A stretch of DNA of 14,727 nt from Betaproteobacteria bacterium (lineage in GTDB: Bacteria; Pseudomonadota; Gammaproteobacteria; Burkholderiales; CAIKXV01). A program made the translations under genes and the position numbers. Location of the stretch: NCBI GenBank assembly GCA_947456915.1, contig CANGUQ010000035.1, positions 1 to 14,727 of the forward strand. The letters run 5' to 3'. The notes beneath the pieces were generated by a model. That model was given only the letters and a program-made list of their open reading frames with translations. It had not been told where the DNA came from and ran no database searches. Shown here piece by piece: positions 1 through 5,833 of this stretch. How positions within the stretch are numbered: the stretch's first letter is position 1; each line of letters begins with the position of its first letter.

Positions 1-34
1 CGCGCAGGCGCCCGCTGGCTTTCGCAGACTTGCT

Positions 35-361
35 TCAGTGCCGGTAGTCTTCTTCCCGCTGGTGGCGAACCGCGCCCACGACAACGTTGTCGCCGACGAT
101 CTCGAACAGAACGATGTAGCCCGTGCCGCCGAATGGAACGATCAATTCGCGCGATCGACCATTGCCCAGTTCTGCTCGACGGCATGAGTAGGGCGACCAG
201 GACAGCAGGCGCATGCCCTCGCGGATGGCGTCCAGTGCTCGTTGGGGTGTGGTCCAGTCCGGTGTCTCGCTCGCAAGCTCGCGCTCGATGGCGAAGTCCT
301 CCAGACGTCGCAGGTCCGCTACCGCTTCCTGCAGCAGCGTGACCGTGTATGTGGTCGTCAC
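35..361 (-). CDS. RelE/ParE-superfamily toxin of a type II toxin-antitoxin pair
   Basis: This 108-residue protein has the size and fold signature of RelE/ParE toxins. It opens with a short beta strand (residues 3-9), has two helical stretches (about 11-27 and 38-54), and then a beta-rich half with RSRELIVPFGGTGYIVLFEI (69-88). It closes with AVRHQREEDYRH (97-108), the ending typical of ParE/RelE-like toxins. Family members either poison gyrase (ParE) or cleave mRNA on the ribosome (RelE); the sequence alone does not say which. The start is GTG, and it overlaps the antitoxin stop in a GTGA arrangement, so the two are translationally coupled with the antitoxin made first. Confidence is high for the superfamily and low for the target. 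Confidence 0.88.
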   Translation of the reverse strand: MTTTYTVTLLQEAVADLRRLEDFAIERELASETPDWTTPQRALDAIREGMRLLSWSPYSCRRAELGNGRSRELIVPFGGTGYIVLFEIVGDNVVVGAVRHQREEDYRH

Positions 362-642
362 CGACCTGCGCGCTGAGCCGCCTGGCGCTTGGCGTCATCG
401 AGGCGCGCCTGGAGGTCGGCCATGACCTCGTCGACCGCGTGCCCGCCGCCTTCTTGCTTCCACCGCTCGATCGCCGCCTCGCCGCGAGTGATGAACTCGG
501 ACTGCACGCGACGCCAAGCCGCGGCCGCGACGACCGCCTCCTCGATGAACTGGGTCAGCGACTCGCCCTCGCGCAAGACAGCCTCGACTTCTGCACGAAC
601 CTCGGGTTCGACGCGAATGGGCGGGAAGGTGGCGGAGCGCAT
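358..642 (-). CDS. YlcI/YnfO-like antitoxin partner of the RelE/ParE toxin
   Basis: This is a 94-residue protein starting MRSATFPPIRVEPEVR. An N-terminal ribbon-helix-helix-like segment (strand around residues 5-11, helices around 13-24 and 28-44) would bind DNA. A long charged helical tail (about 45-94) would wrap the toxin. It resembles the YlcI/YnfO-type proteins that sit upstream of RelE/ParE toxins. An open frame extends upstream to 762, but I chose ATG 642 because family similarity begins there and the extension has no recognisable domain. No Shine-Dalgarno sequence precedes it; a -10-like hexamer lies only 8 bases before the ATG, which fits a leaderless message. It probably represses its own operon through the palindrome at 655-668. 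Confidence 0.82.
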   Translation of the reverse strand: MRSATFPPIRVEPEVRAEVEAVLREGESLTQFIEEAVVAAAAWRRVQSEFITRGEAAIERWKQEGGGHAVDEVMADLQARLDDAKRQAAQRAGR

Positions 643-650
643 GACTGAAA

Positions 651-677
651 TGTATAGCAAGCGTGCTACGAGGGCAA
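651..677 (-). promoter_or_regulatory. Putative promoter and autoregulatory operator of the toxin-antitoxin operon
   Basis: Read on the minus strand, TTGCCC (677-672) and TATACA (656-651) form a -35/-10 pair with a short 15-base spacer. An inverted repeat, TAGCA-N4-TGCTA (655-668 on the plus strand), overlaps the -10 and the spacer. Repressor binding there would block RNA polymerase, as is usual for antitoxin autoregulation. The -10 ends 8 bases before the antitoxin ATG, so transcription would begin at or very near the start codon. The elements are visible in the sequence; their function is inferred. Confidence 0.5.
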
Positions 678-720
678 TTCCGGCAGCGCTCTCGCACCAT
701 CGCGCCTCGACCCTCTCCTG

Positions 721-1260
721 TCTCGGCCGGAATGTGCCACTCGGCCTTCTCGACATCCACATGCTCCCAGCGCGCGAGCATCAGCTCCGACTTCCGCACC
801 AGCGTGAGCAGGATGAGCCGTAGCGCCACCTTGAACTGCCGACGCACATTCGACGCCATCACCGCCTTCAGGAACACGCGGATCTCCTGCGGCGCCAGCG
901 CCCGGTCGCGCGAGCGCGGACGTGCACATGCCGCATCGGCACGGCCATCACCGGATTGGTCGCGGTCAGGCCGGCGGTCATCGCGTAGTCGAACAGCCGC
1001 TTCAGCGCGCCGCGGATCACGCCGGCGGCCGCGTCGAAGCCCTCGTCCTTCTTGCGCCAGATGATGGCGCGCACGTCCTCGGTGGTCACTTCGCGAACGG
1101 GCTTGCTGCCGATGGCCGGCACGATCGACTTGTCGAAGTAGCGCCGCGGGATGGTGGTGTCCATCCGGTCGCGCTTGACGATCTCGCGGAAGAAGCGCTC
1201 GCCGAACTCGGCGACCGTCAGCTCGATCACCAGGCCGCGCTCGTCGGTGCGGCTGTAGCG
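721..1260 (-). pseudogene. Degraded tyrosine-recombinase (P4-type integrase) remnant
   Basis: Two reading frames together carry pieces of a phage/island integrase. The first (about 1260-925) contains a short DERGLVIEL stretch like the start of an arm-binding domain. It runs straight into the core-binding domain (TVAEFGERFFREIV ... GALKRLFDYAMTAGL). A -1 frame change near 925-910 then leads to RALAPQEIRVFLKA and the start of the catalytic domain, LTLVRKSELMLARWEHVD (about 815-760), which includes the first catalytic Arg. Similarity stops after WHIPAE near 721. The HxxR box and the Tyr nucleophile are missing, and most of the arm domain appears deleted, so no active enzyme can be made. It is in the same orientation as mnmE and begins immediately after its stop. 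Confidence 0.82.
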
Positions 1261-1261
1261 A

Positions 1262-1279
1262 CTACTTCCCGATGCAGAA
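1262..1279 (-). other. mnmE 3'-end, likely chromosomal att site for an integrative element
   Basis: The last 18 bases of mnmE, TTCTGCATCGGGAAGTAG on the minus strand, encode the invariant FCIGK plus the stop. In other bacteria the 3' end of mnmE (trmE/thdF) is the attachment site for SGI1-type and related genomic islands. Here an integrase remnant starts directly after it. I did not find a second copy of the 18-mer in bases 1-1261, so the far boundary is either outside the window or lost. Confidence 0.5.
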
Positions 1280-2731
1280 CCTCCCGAAGATCTCCCCCAG
1301 AAGCTCATCCGAACTCACCCGCCCGACGATCTCACCGAGCGCCTCGTGCGCGAGTCGCAGTTCTTCGGCGAGCAGATCGGCGGGTAGCCGCGCACTCGCC
1401 GCGCGGTCGAGATGTGCCTGCGCGCGCGTGAGCGCGTCCAGGTGCCGGGTGCGTGCGAGGAACACGCCTTCGCTGCTCTCGCCCTGGTGACCGACGCGGC
1501 GCAACGCGTCGCGCAGCAGGTCGAGACCGTCGCCGGTGCGGGCCGACACGCGGATCGTCCACGGTGCTTCGCCCGGCGCTGCGCGTTCGCTGCCGGTAAC
1601 GCCGGGCGCTTCGCCGCTCAGGTCGATCTTGTTGATCAGCTCGAGCCGCGGGATCGCTGGCGGCAGTGCAGCGAGCGCCGCTTCCACGGGATCGTCGCTG
1701 CCCGCGCGATCGGACCCATCGTCGCCATGCGTGCGCTGACCCCCCGCACTGTCGCCGTCGCCCCTCTGGGCGTTCGTTCCGCCAGGTAGCCGGGCAGGCT
1801 GCGGCACCGCCGGGGCGGCACGCACCCGCAGCACCAGATCGGCCTGAACCATCGCGGCGCGCGTGCGTTCGATGCCGATCTTCTCGACCGGGTCGTCGCT
1901 TTCGCGCAACCCGGCGGTGTCCACCAGATGCACCGGCATCCCGCCGACGAGAATCGTCTGCCGGATCGCGTCGCGCGTGGTGCCGGCGTGCTCGGTGACG
2001 ATCGCGACCTCCTCGCCGGCGAGCCGATTCATCAGACTCGACTTGCCGACGTTCGGGGCGCCGGCAAGCACGACAGTGAGTCCGTCGCGCAGCACGCTGC
2101 CCTGGCGCGCAGCGCGGAAGACCGCTGCCAGAGCGTCGCGCACGCGCTGCAGCCGCGCGCGCGCATCCGACTCGGCGAGAAAGTCCACGCCGTCTTCCTC
2201 GGGGAAGTCGAGCGTCGCTTCGACCAGCACGCGCAGGTCGAGCAGCCCGTTGGCAACGGCGTCGATCGCGGCGGAGAACTCTCCGCGCAGCGAGCGCACG
2301 GCGCTGCGCGCCGCCTCGCTGCTTGCCGCGTCGATGAGATCGATGATCGCCTCGGCCTGTGCAAGGTCGATGCGCTCGTTCAGGAAGGCGCGCCGGCTGA
2401 ACTCGCCGGGCTGCGCGAGCCGTGCGCCGAGCGCGAGGCAACGCTCGAGCAGCAGCCGCAGCACCACCGGGCCACCGTGACCGTGCAGTTCGAGGATGTC
2501 CTCGCCGGTGAACGAGTGCGGGCCGGGGAACCACAGTGCGAGCCCGAGATCGAGCGTCGCGCCGTCGTGGTCGCGAAACGCTCGCGCGGCCGCCACCCGC
2601 GCCGCGGGCAGCGTGCCGATCACCCCCTCGCCGATCGTGCGCGCCTGCGGGCCGGAGACCCGCACGATGCCGACGCCGCCGCGCCCGCCTCCGGTCGCTA
2701 TTGCCGCGATCGTGTCAGCGCTTGCCCGCAT
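1262..2731 (-). CDS. mnmE: tRNA modification GTPase MnmE (TrmE)
   Basis: MnmE works with MnmG to place the cmnm5/nm5 group on U34 of certain tRNAs, using tetrahydrofolate and GTP. The N-terminal folate-binding domain begins DTIAAIATGGGRGGVGIVRVSG (split at residues 6-27). It is followed by the helical domain and an inserted GTPase domain. GTPase motifs are GAPNVGKS (224-231), GTTRD (250-254), DTAGL (271-275) and NKID (367-370). The C-terminal FCIGK (485-489), with its conserved Cys, is intact. At 489 residues it is about 35 longer than usual. The extra length is a low-complexity Gly/Asp/Arg-rich insert at about residues 305-345, between the DTAGL and NKID motifs. The start overlaps the end of yidC by 17 bases, so it is the distal gene of the rpmH operon. 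Confidence 0.97.
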   Translation of the reverse strand: MRASADTIAAIATGGGRGGVGIVRVSGPQARTIGEGVIGTLPAARVAAARAFRDHDGATLDLGLALWFPGPHSFTGEDILELHGHGGPVVLRLLLERCLALGARLAQPGEFSRRAFLNERIDLAQAEAIIDLIDAASSEAARSAVRSLRGEFSAAIDAVANGLLDLRVLVEATLDFPEEDGVDFLAESDARARLQRVRDALAAVFRAARQGSVLRDGLTVVLAGAPNVGKSSLMNRLAGEEVAIVTEHAGTTRDAIRQTILVGGMPVHLVDTAGLRESDDPVEKIGIERTRAAMVQADLVLRVRAAPAVPQPARLPGGTNAQRGDGDSAGGQRTHGDDGSDRAGSDDPVEAALAALPPAIPRLELINKIDLSGEAPGVTGSERAAPGEAPWTIRVSARTGDGLDLLRDALRRVGHQGESSEGVFLARTRHLDALTRAQAHLDRAASARLPADLLAEELRLAHEALGEIVGRVSSDELLGEIFGRFCIGK

Positions 2732-4427
2732 GCGCCGGCCTGGCGGCGTCGCTCTCCATCTGCCGCGTGATGTACCACTGCTGGGCGATCGACAGGATGT
2801 TGTTGATCAGCCAGTAGAGCACCAGACCCGCGGGGAAGAAGAAGAAGAACGCGCCGAAGATGAACGGCATCACCTTCATCACCCGCGCCTGCACCGGGTC
2901 CGGCGGCTCGGGCGACAGGCGCATCTGGATCACCATCGTGCCGGCCATCAGCAAGGGCAGGATGTAGAACGGATCGGGCACCGACAGATCGGTGATCCAG
3001 CCGAAGAACGGCGCGTGGCGCAGTTCAACCGAGCCGAGCAGCACCCAGTAGAGCGCGATGAACACCGGGATCTGCACGAGGATCGGCAGGCAGCCGCCCA
3101 ACGGGTTGATCTTCTCGGTCTTGTACAGCTCCATCATCGCCTGCTGCAGCTTCGTCTTGTCGTCCGGATACAGCTCCTTGATCCGCTGCAGCTTGGGCGC
3201 GACCACGCGCATCTTCGCCATCGAGCGATAGCTCGCGGCCGACAGCGGGAAGAACGCGAGCTTGATCGCGACCGTGAGCAGGATGATCGCCACGCCCCAG
3301 TTGTGGACCAGCGCGTAGATCCACTTCAGGAACCAGAAGATCGGCGTGGCGAAGATGGTGAACAGCCCGTAGTCGACGGTCAGATCGAGTCCGGGGGCGA
3401 GCTGGCCGATCTTGTCCTGTTCCTGCGGGCCGGAGTACAGCGGCATCTGCACCTCGACGCTCGCGCCGGGCGCCACCATCGGTACCGGCACGATCACGCC
3501 AGCGGAGAACAGGCCGTTGCCGATCGGCTTGGCGAAGTACTCGCGGTTCTGCTTCGGCGTGGGCAGCCACGCGGTGACGAAGTAGTGCTGCACCATGCCG
3601 ATCCAGCCGTTGTCGGCCTGGGTGACGAATTTGGCCTTGTTCTTCTCGATATCGTCGAAGCTCACCTTCTGATACTTCTCCGCATCGGTGTACACGGCGA
3701 CACCGGTGTAGGTGGGTACCAGCCACGAGTCGCCGATCGGCGGCGTGCGATCGCGCACCACCTGGAAATAGGCGAACGGGCTCTGCGCTTCTCGGCCGGT
3801 ATTGGCAATCTCGTAGGCGACATCGACGAGATAACTGTCGCGGCTGAAGGTGAACCGCTTCACCACCTTGAAGCCGTCTGCCTCGATCGACTCCAGACGC
3901 ACCACCAGCTTGTCCTGACCTTCGGCCAGCGTCAGGGGTCCGGGCACCAGCCGGTAGCGGGTGCGGTGGTTGGGCAGTCCGGTGCCGATCAGGCCGCTCT
4001 GCACGACATAGGTGTTCTGAGCGGTCTGCTGCAGCAGCACGAAGTTCTTGTCGTAGGCGTAGGTCTGCTTGTGGCGCAGCAGTTCCAGCCGGCGCAGATC
4101 GCCACCCACGGTGTCGATTTCGGCGATCACCCGATCGGTCTCGATGCGGATGCGCTCGCCGCTGCCCAGCGCAGCGCCGGGCTCGCTGGTCGGCACGCTC
4201 GGCGCTGGCGCGAGCTTCTCGGACGGCCTGGGCGTGGGGGTCGTGCTCACCGAGGGCACGCCTGCGGCGGCACCTGGCGCGCCGGCAGCACTGTTGCCGG
4301 CACCGGCCACCTCGCCTGCTTCCGCCACGACCGGTACCGGCGGCTGACTCGTCTTGCGCCATTCGTCGGCCAGCATCAGCACCGAGAACGCGAAGATGAA
4401 GAACAGGATGATCTGGCGGATTTCCAT
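2715..4427 (-). CDS. yidC: Membrane protein insertase YidC (Oxa1 family)
   Basis: YidC inserts and folds inner-membrane proteins, alone or with SecYEG. The 570 residues follow the Gram-negative plan. An N-terminal membrane anchor (residues 5-20) is followed by an Ala/Pro/Gly-rich periplasmic linker (about 30-90) and the large beta-rich periplasmic domain (about 91-335). The conserved insertase core follows, with membrane segments near 353-373, 378-395, 446-466, 485-501 and 519-543. Core signatures are SMAKMR (402-407) and NPLGGCLPILVQIPVFIALY (441-460). The position of the functional Arg in the hydrophilic groove of E. coli YidC is Lys389 here, a positive-charge-preserving change I recall as common in betaproteobacteria. 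A basic C-terminal tail (HAGKR) fits ribosome contact. It lies 52 bases downstream of yidD. Confidence 0.97.
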   Translation of the reverse strand: MEIRQIILFFIFAFSVLMLADEWRKTSQPPVPVVAEAGEVAGAGNSAAGAPGAAAGVPSVSTTPTPRPSEKLAPAPSVPTSEPGAALGSGERIRIETDRVIAEIDTVGGDLRRLELLRHKQTYAYDKNFVLLQQTAQNTYVVQSGLIGTGLPNHRTRYRLVPGPLTLAEGQDKLVVRLESIEADGFKVVKRFTFSRDSYLVDVAYEIANTGREAQSPFAYFQVVRDRTPPIGDSWLVPTYTGVAVYTDAEKYQKVSFDDIEKNKAKFVTQADNGWIGMVQHYFVTAWLPTPKQNREYFAKPIGNGLFSAGVIVPVPMVAPGASVEVQMPLYSGPQEQDKIGQLAPGLDLTVDYGLFTIFATPIFWFLKWIYALVHNWGVAIILLTVAIKLAFFPLSAASYRSMAKMRVVAPKLQRIKELYPDDKTKLQQAMMELYKTEKINPLGGCLPILVQIPVFIALYWVLLGSVELRHAPFFGWITDLSVPDPFYILPLLMAGTMVIQMRLSPEPPDPVQARVMKVMPFIFGAFFFFFPAGLVLYWLINNILSIAQQWYITRQMESDAARPAHAGKR

Positions 4428-4479
4428 GGCGGCTTTCGGTGGGCGGTGGCGGCGCGTTCGGACGCCGCCCCTCGCTTCG

Positions 4480-4875
4480 CTATCGGATCAATCGGTTACG
4501 GACACTCGCTGCGTCCGCGGCGTCGCGCCCGCTCGGATACGTGACCGCCGCGGTCTCGCCGGGCGCCGGCAGGGTGAATGCCGCACGCACTGCCGGTTCG
4601 GCAGCCGGGGCTCCCGCCGCGAACGGTCTGGCCTGGCTCGTGCTCGACGCAGCCGCGTGCAGCGGCGGCGGCACGGGATCGTACCCGCCGGGGTGCCAGG
4701 GGTGGCACCGGCACAACCGCCGGGCAGCCAGCCATCCGCCGCGCAATGCGCCGTGGTCGGCCAGCGCCTGCGCAGCATAGTCGGAACACGACGGCAGGAA
4801 CCGGCAGCGGGGCCCGAGCAGCGGACTTATCGCGTACTTGTAGAGGCGCAGGCAGGCGATTGCGATGCGAACCAC
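4480..4875 (-). CDS. yidD: Membrane protein insertion efficiency factor YidD
   Basis: YidD is a small membrane-associated protein that helps YidC-dependent insertion. The family block is plain: RLYKYAISPLLGPRCRFLPS (residues 10-29), continuing CSDYAAQAL, then RRLCRCHPWHPGGYDPVP (52-69), with the conserved Cys residues and the HPWHPGGYDPVP signature. I chose the GTG at 4875 because AGGAG sits 8 bases upstream and the family starts there; a longer open frame to 5103 is only the shadow of rnpA. The 131-residue product is longer than typical YidD (about 70-90 residues), with an unrelated Ala/Pro-rich tail from about residue 70. The gene overlaps the end of rnpA by 49 bases in another frame. Confidence 0.93.
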   Translation of the reverse strand: MVRIAIACLRLYKYAISPLLGPRCRFLPSCSDYAAQALADHGALRGGWLAARRLCRCHPWHPGGYDPVPPPLHAAASSTSQARPFAAGAPAAEPAVRAAFTLPAPGETAAVTYPSGRDAADAASVRNRLIR

Positions 4876-5204
4876 GCGTCTATCTCCTCGAACCGCGCGG
4901 CGACGGCTTGCGCGGCAGCAATCGCCCCCGACGACGGCGTGCTCCGCAACCGCACGACCAGTTGCAGGCCCGGGCGATCTGCGAGGTGCAACCGGAAGGC
5001 ACCCCGCACGCGTCGTTTGAAGGCATTGCGGTCGACTGCCCGCTTCAGCGCCCGCCGGCCGACGACGAAACCCAGTGCAGCGACGGCTTCGGGATCGACG
5101 CACCGCGCGTGCAGGGATGCATCAGGCGTGCTCCAGCGTCGGCCAAGGGCGAAAGTCTGCCGGAATGCATCTTCACCGAGCAGCCGATGCGCGCGCGCGA
5201 GCAT
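4827..5204 (-). CDS. rnpA: Ribonuclease P protein component
   Basis: This is the protein subunit of RNase P, which assists the RNA enzyme in removing 5' leaders from tRNA precursors. The 125-residue protein starts with the LLGEDAFRQTFALGRR segment (8-23), equivalent to the usual RLLT..F..VF..G start. It contains the RNxxKR-type RNA-binding motif ALKRAVDRNAFKRRVR (52-67), then the strand LQLVVRLR (80-87). It is divergent in detail but normal in length. ATG 5204 is preceded by GAGGG at suitable spacing. It is the second gene after rpmH (69-base gap), the almost universal bacterial order, and its end overlaps yidD. Confidence 0.93.
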   Translation of the reverse strand: MLARAHRLLGEDAFRQTFALGRRWSTPDASLHARCVDPEAVAALGFVVGRRALKRAVDRNAFKRRVRGAFRLHLADRPGLQLVVRLRSTPSSGAIAAAQAVAARFEEIDAWFASQSPACASTSTR

Positions 5205-5273
5205 GCGACAACCCTCGGGTGGCGAAACTCGCAGGCAACCGACGGGAATTCCGCGACGGCACCTGCAATGAAC

Positions 5274-5408
5274 TCAGACCGCCAGGCGGGCGCGTCCCTT
5301 GCGACGACGGGCGTTCAGGATTGCCTGCCCGGCCTTGGTCGCCATGCGCGCGCGAAATCCGTGGGTCCGCTTGCGGCGCACGACCGACGGTTGGAAGGTG
5401 CGTTTCAT
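5274..5408 (-). CDS. rpmH: 50S ribosomal protein L34
   Basis: This is a 44-residue, highly basic protein of the large ribosomal subunit. It starts MKRTFQPSVVRRKRTHGFRA and ends RRKGRARLAV, matching L34 over its whole length, including the MATKAGQAILNARR segment. It is the first gene of the rpmH-rnpA-yidD-yidC-mnmE operon. A strong promoter lies 30 bases upstream (5438-5466). The upstream Shine-Dalgarno is weak (a GGGA-like stretch about 10 bases before the ATG). Confidence 0.98.
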   Translation of the reverse strand: MKRTFQPSVVRRKRTHGFRARMATKAGQAILNARRRKGRARLAV

Positions 5409-5437
5409 GGAGAAATCCCGAGAGAGAAAAGCCCTCG

Positions 5438-5466
5438 ATTAGACGCTGTGACCACCGTTCTGTCAA
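5438..5466 (-). promoter_or_regulatory. Sigma70 promoter of the rpmH operon
   Basis: On the minus strand there is a perfect -35 TTGACA (5466-5461), a 17-base spacer, and a -10 TCTAAT (5443-5438). Transcription would start near 5431, giving a leader of about 23 bases before the rpmH ATG. It is the best promoter match I see in the window, as expected for a ribosomal-protein and RNase P operon. Confidence 0.85.
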
Positions 5467-5543
5467 GCCTGCGCCGTCTCTGTCTGCCCCACGGACCACC
5501 CCGCCCGGAATGCTTCGAATCCGTTCGATCGGCCCGAAATCGC

Positions 5544-5552
5544 TGTGGATAA
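5544..5552 (-). promoter_or_regulatory. Perfect DnaA box
   Basis: TGTGGATAA on the plus strand is the exact complement of the consensus DnaA box TTATCCACA. It lies between rpmH and dnaA, 9 bases from the palindrome at 5561. It could serve origin binding and/or repression of dnaA by its own product. Confidence 0.8.
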
Positions 5553-5560
5553 CTCGCGCC

Positions 5561-5576
5561 GGAATGTTAACATTCC
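5561..5576. repeat. Perfect 16-base palindrome GGAATGTTAACATTCC
   Basis: The arms GGAATGTT and AACATTCC are exact reverse complements. Because the site is symmetric, both strands read TGTTAACAT, which resembles an extended -10 element. It could be a repressor operator, part of a dnaA promoter, or both. The regulator is unknown to me. Confidence 0.55.
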
Positions 5577-5618
5577 CCTCTTGCCTGCAGCGCTCGGAGC
5601 GCCGCGCCAGCAGGGCCT

Positions 5619-5633
5619 GGAAAGTGACTTTCC
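5619..5633. repeat. Perfect palindrome GGAAAGT-G-ACTTTCC
   Basis: Seven-base arms flank a single central base. With a G-T wobble at 5618/5634, three further pairs extend the stem to 5615-5637. The half-site GGAAAGT differs by one base from the GGAATGT half-site at 5561, and the two centres are about 57 bases apart. There is no T-tract, so it is not a classical terminator. Confidence 0.5.
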
Positions 5634-5833
5634 GGGCGCACCGGCTGGCCTCGGGCAACGTGCACGGACGCCGTGGCCGCCACCCGTGATCAGCGCGGCA
5701 ACGCGGTGCATCGCGGCTGCGCCCGCCGGGCACCCGGTGCGGTGTCGCGGCGTTTCCAGAGGCGCATGTGCGCGCATCCAGCCTGTTCGAGCGCCTCTCG
5801 TTTCCCACCCACGCTTCTGACTGCCGAGTACCG

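Larger units (their letters stand above)
5409..5833. other. rpmH-dnaA intergenic region, candidate part of the replication origin
   Basis: This 425-base stretch between divergent rpmH and dnaA contains no convincing gene. It holds the rpmH promoter, one perfect DnaA box (5544-5552) and two perfect palindromes with similar half-sites (5561-5576 and 5619-5633). The remainder (about 5640-5820) is GC-rich with no evident AT-rich unwinding element or further DnaA boxes. In several betaproteobacteria the origin is in this interval or between dnaA and dnaN; a single box is too few to call it. Confidence 0.4.

Noticed and set aside
47..61. CTTCCCG-centred match to the mnmE end, considered as the second copy of the att repeat
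   Set aside because: Only a short core matches, and it codes for the conserved C-terminal end of the toxin; chance is a sufficient explanation.
643..762. Longer antitoxin start at 762
   Set aside because: The added 40 residues overlap the integrase remnant in another frame and lack any antitoxin similarity; family similarity starts at the ATG at 642.
2496..4544. Open frame of 682 codons on the plus strand, antisense to yidC and part of mnmE
   Set aside because: The translation is His/Arg/Asp-rich antisense of known genes, with no family similarity.
5768..5833. Upstream dnaA start at 5768
   Set aside because: The extra 22 residues do not resemble DnaA, whose domain I starts at 5834.
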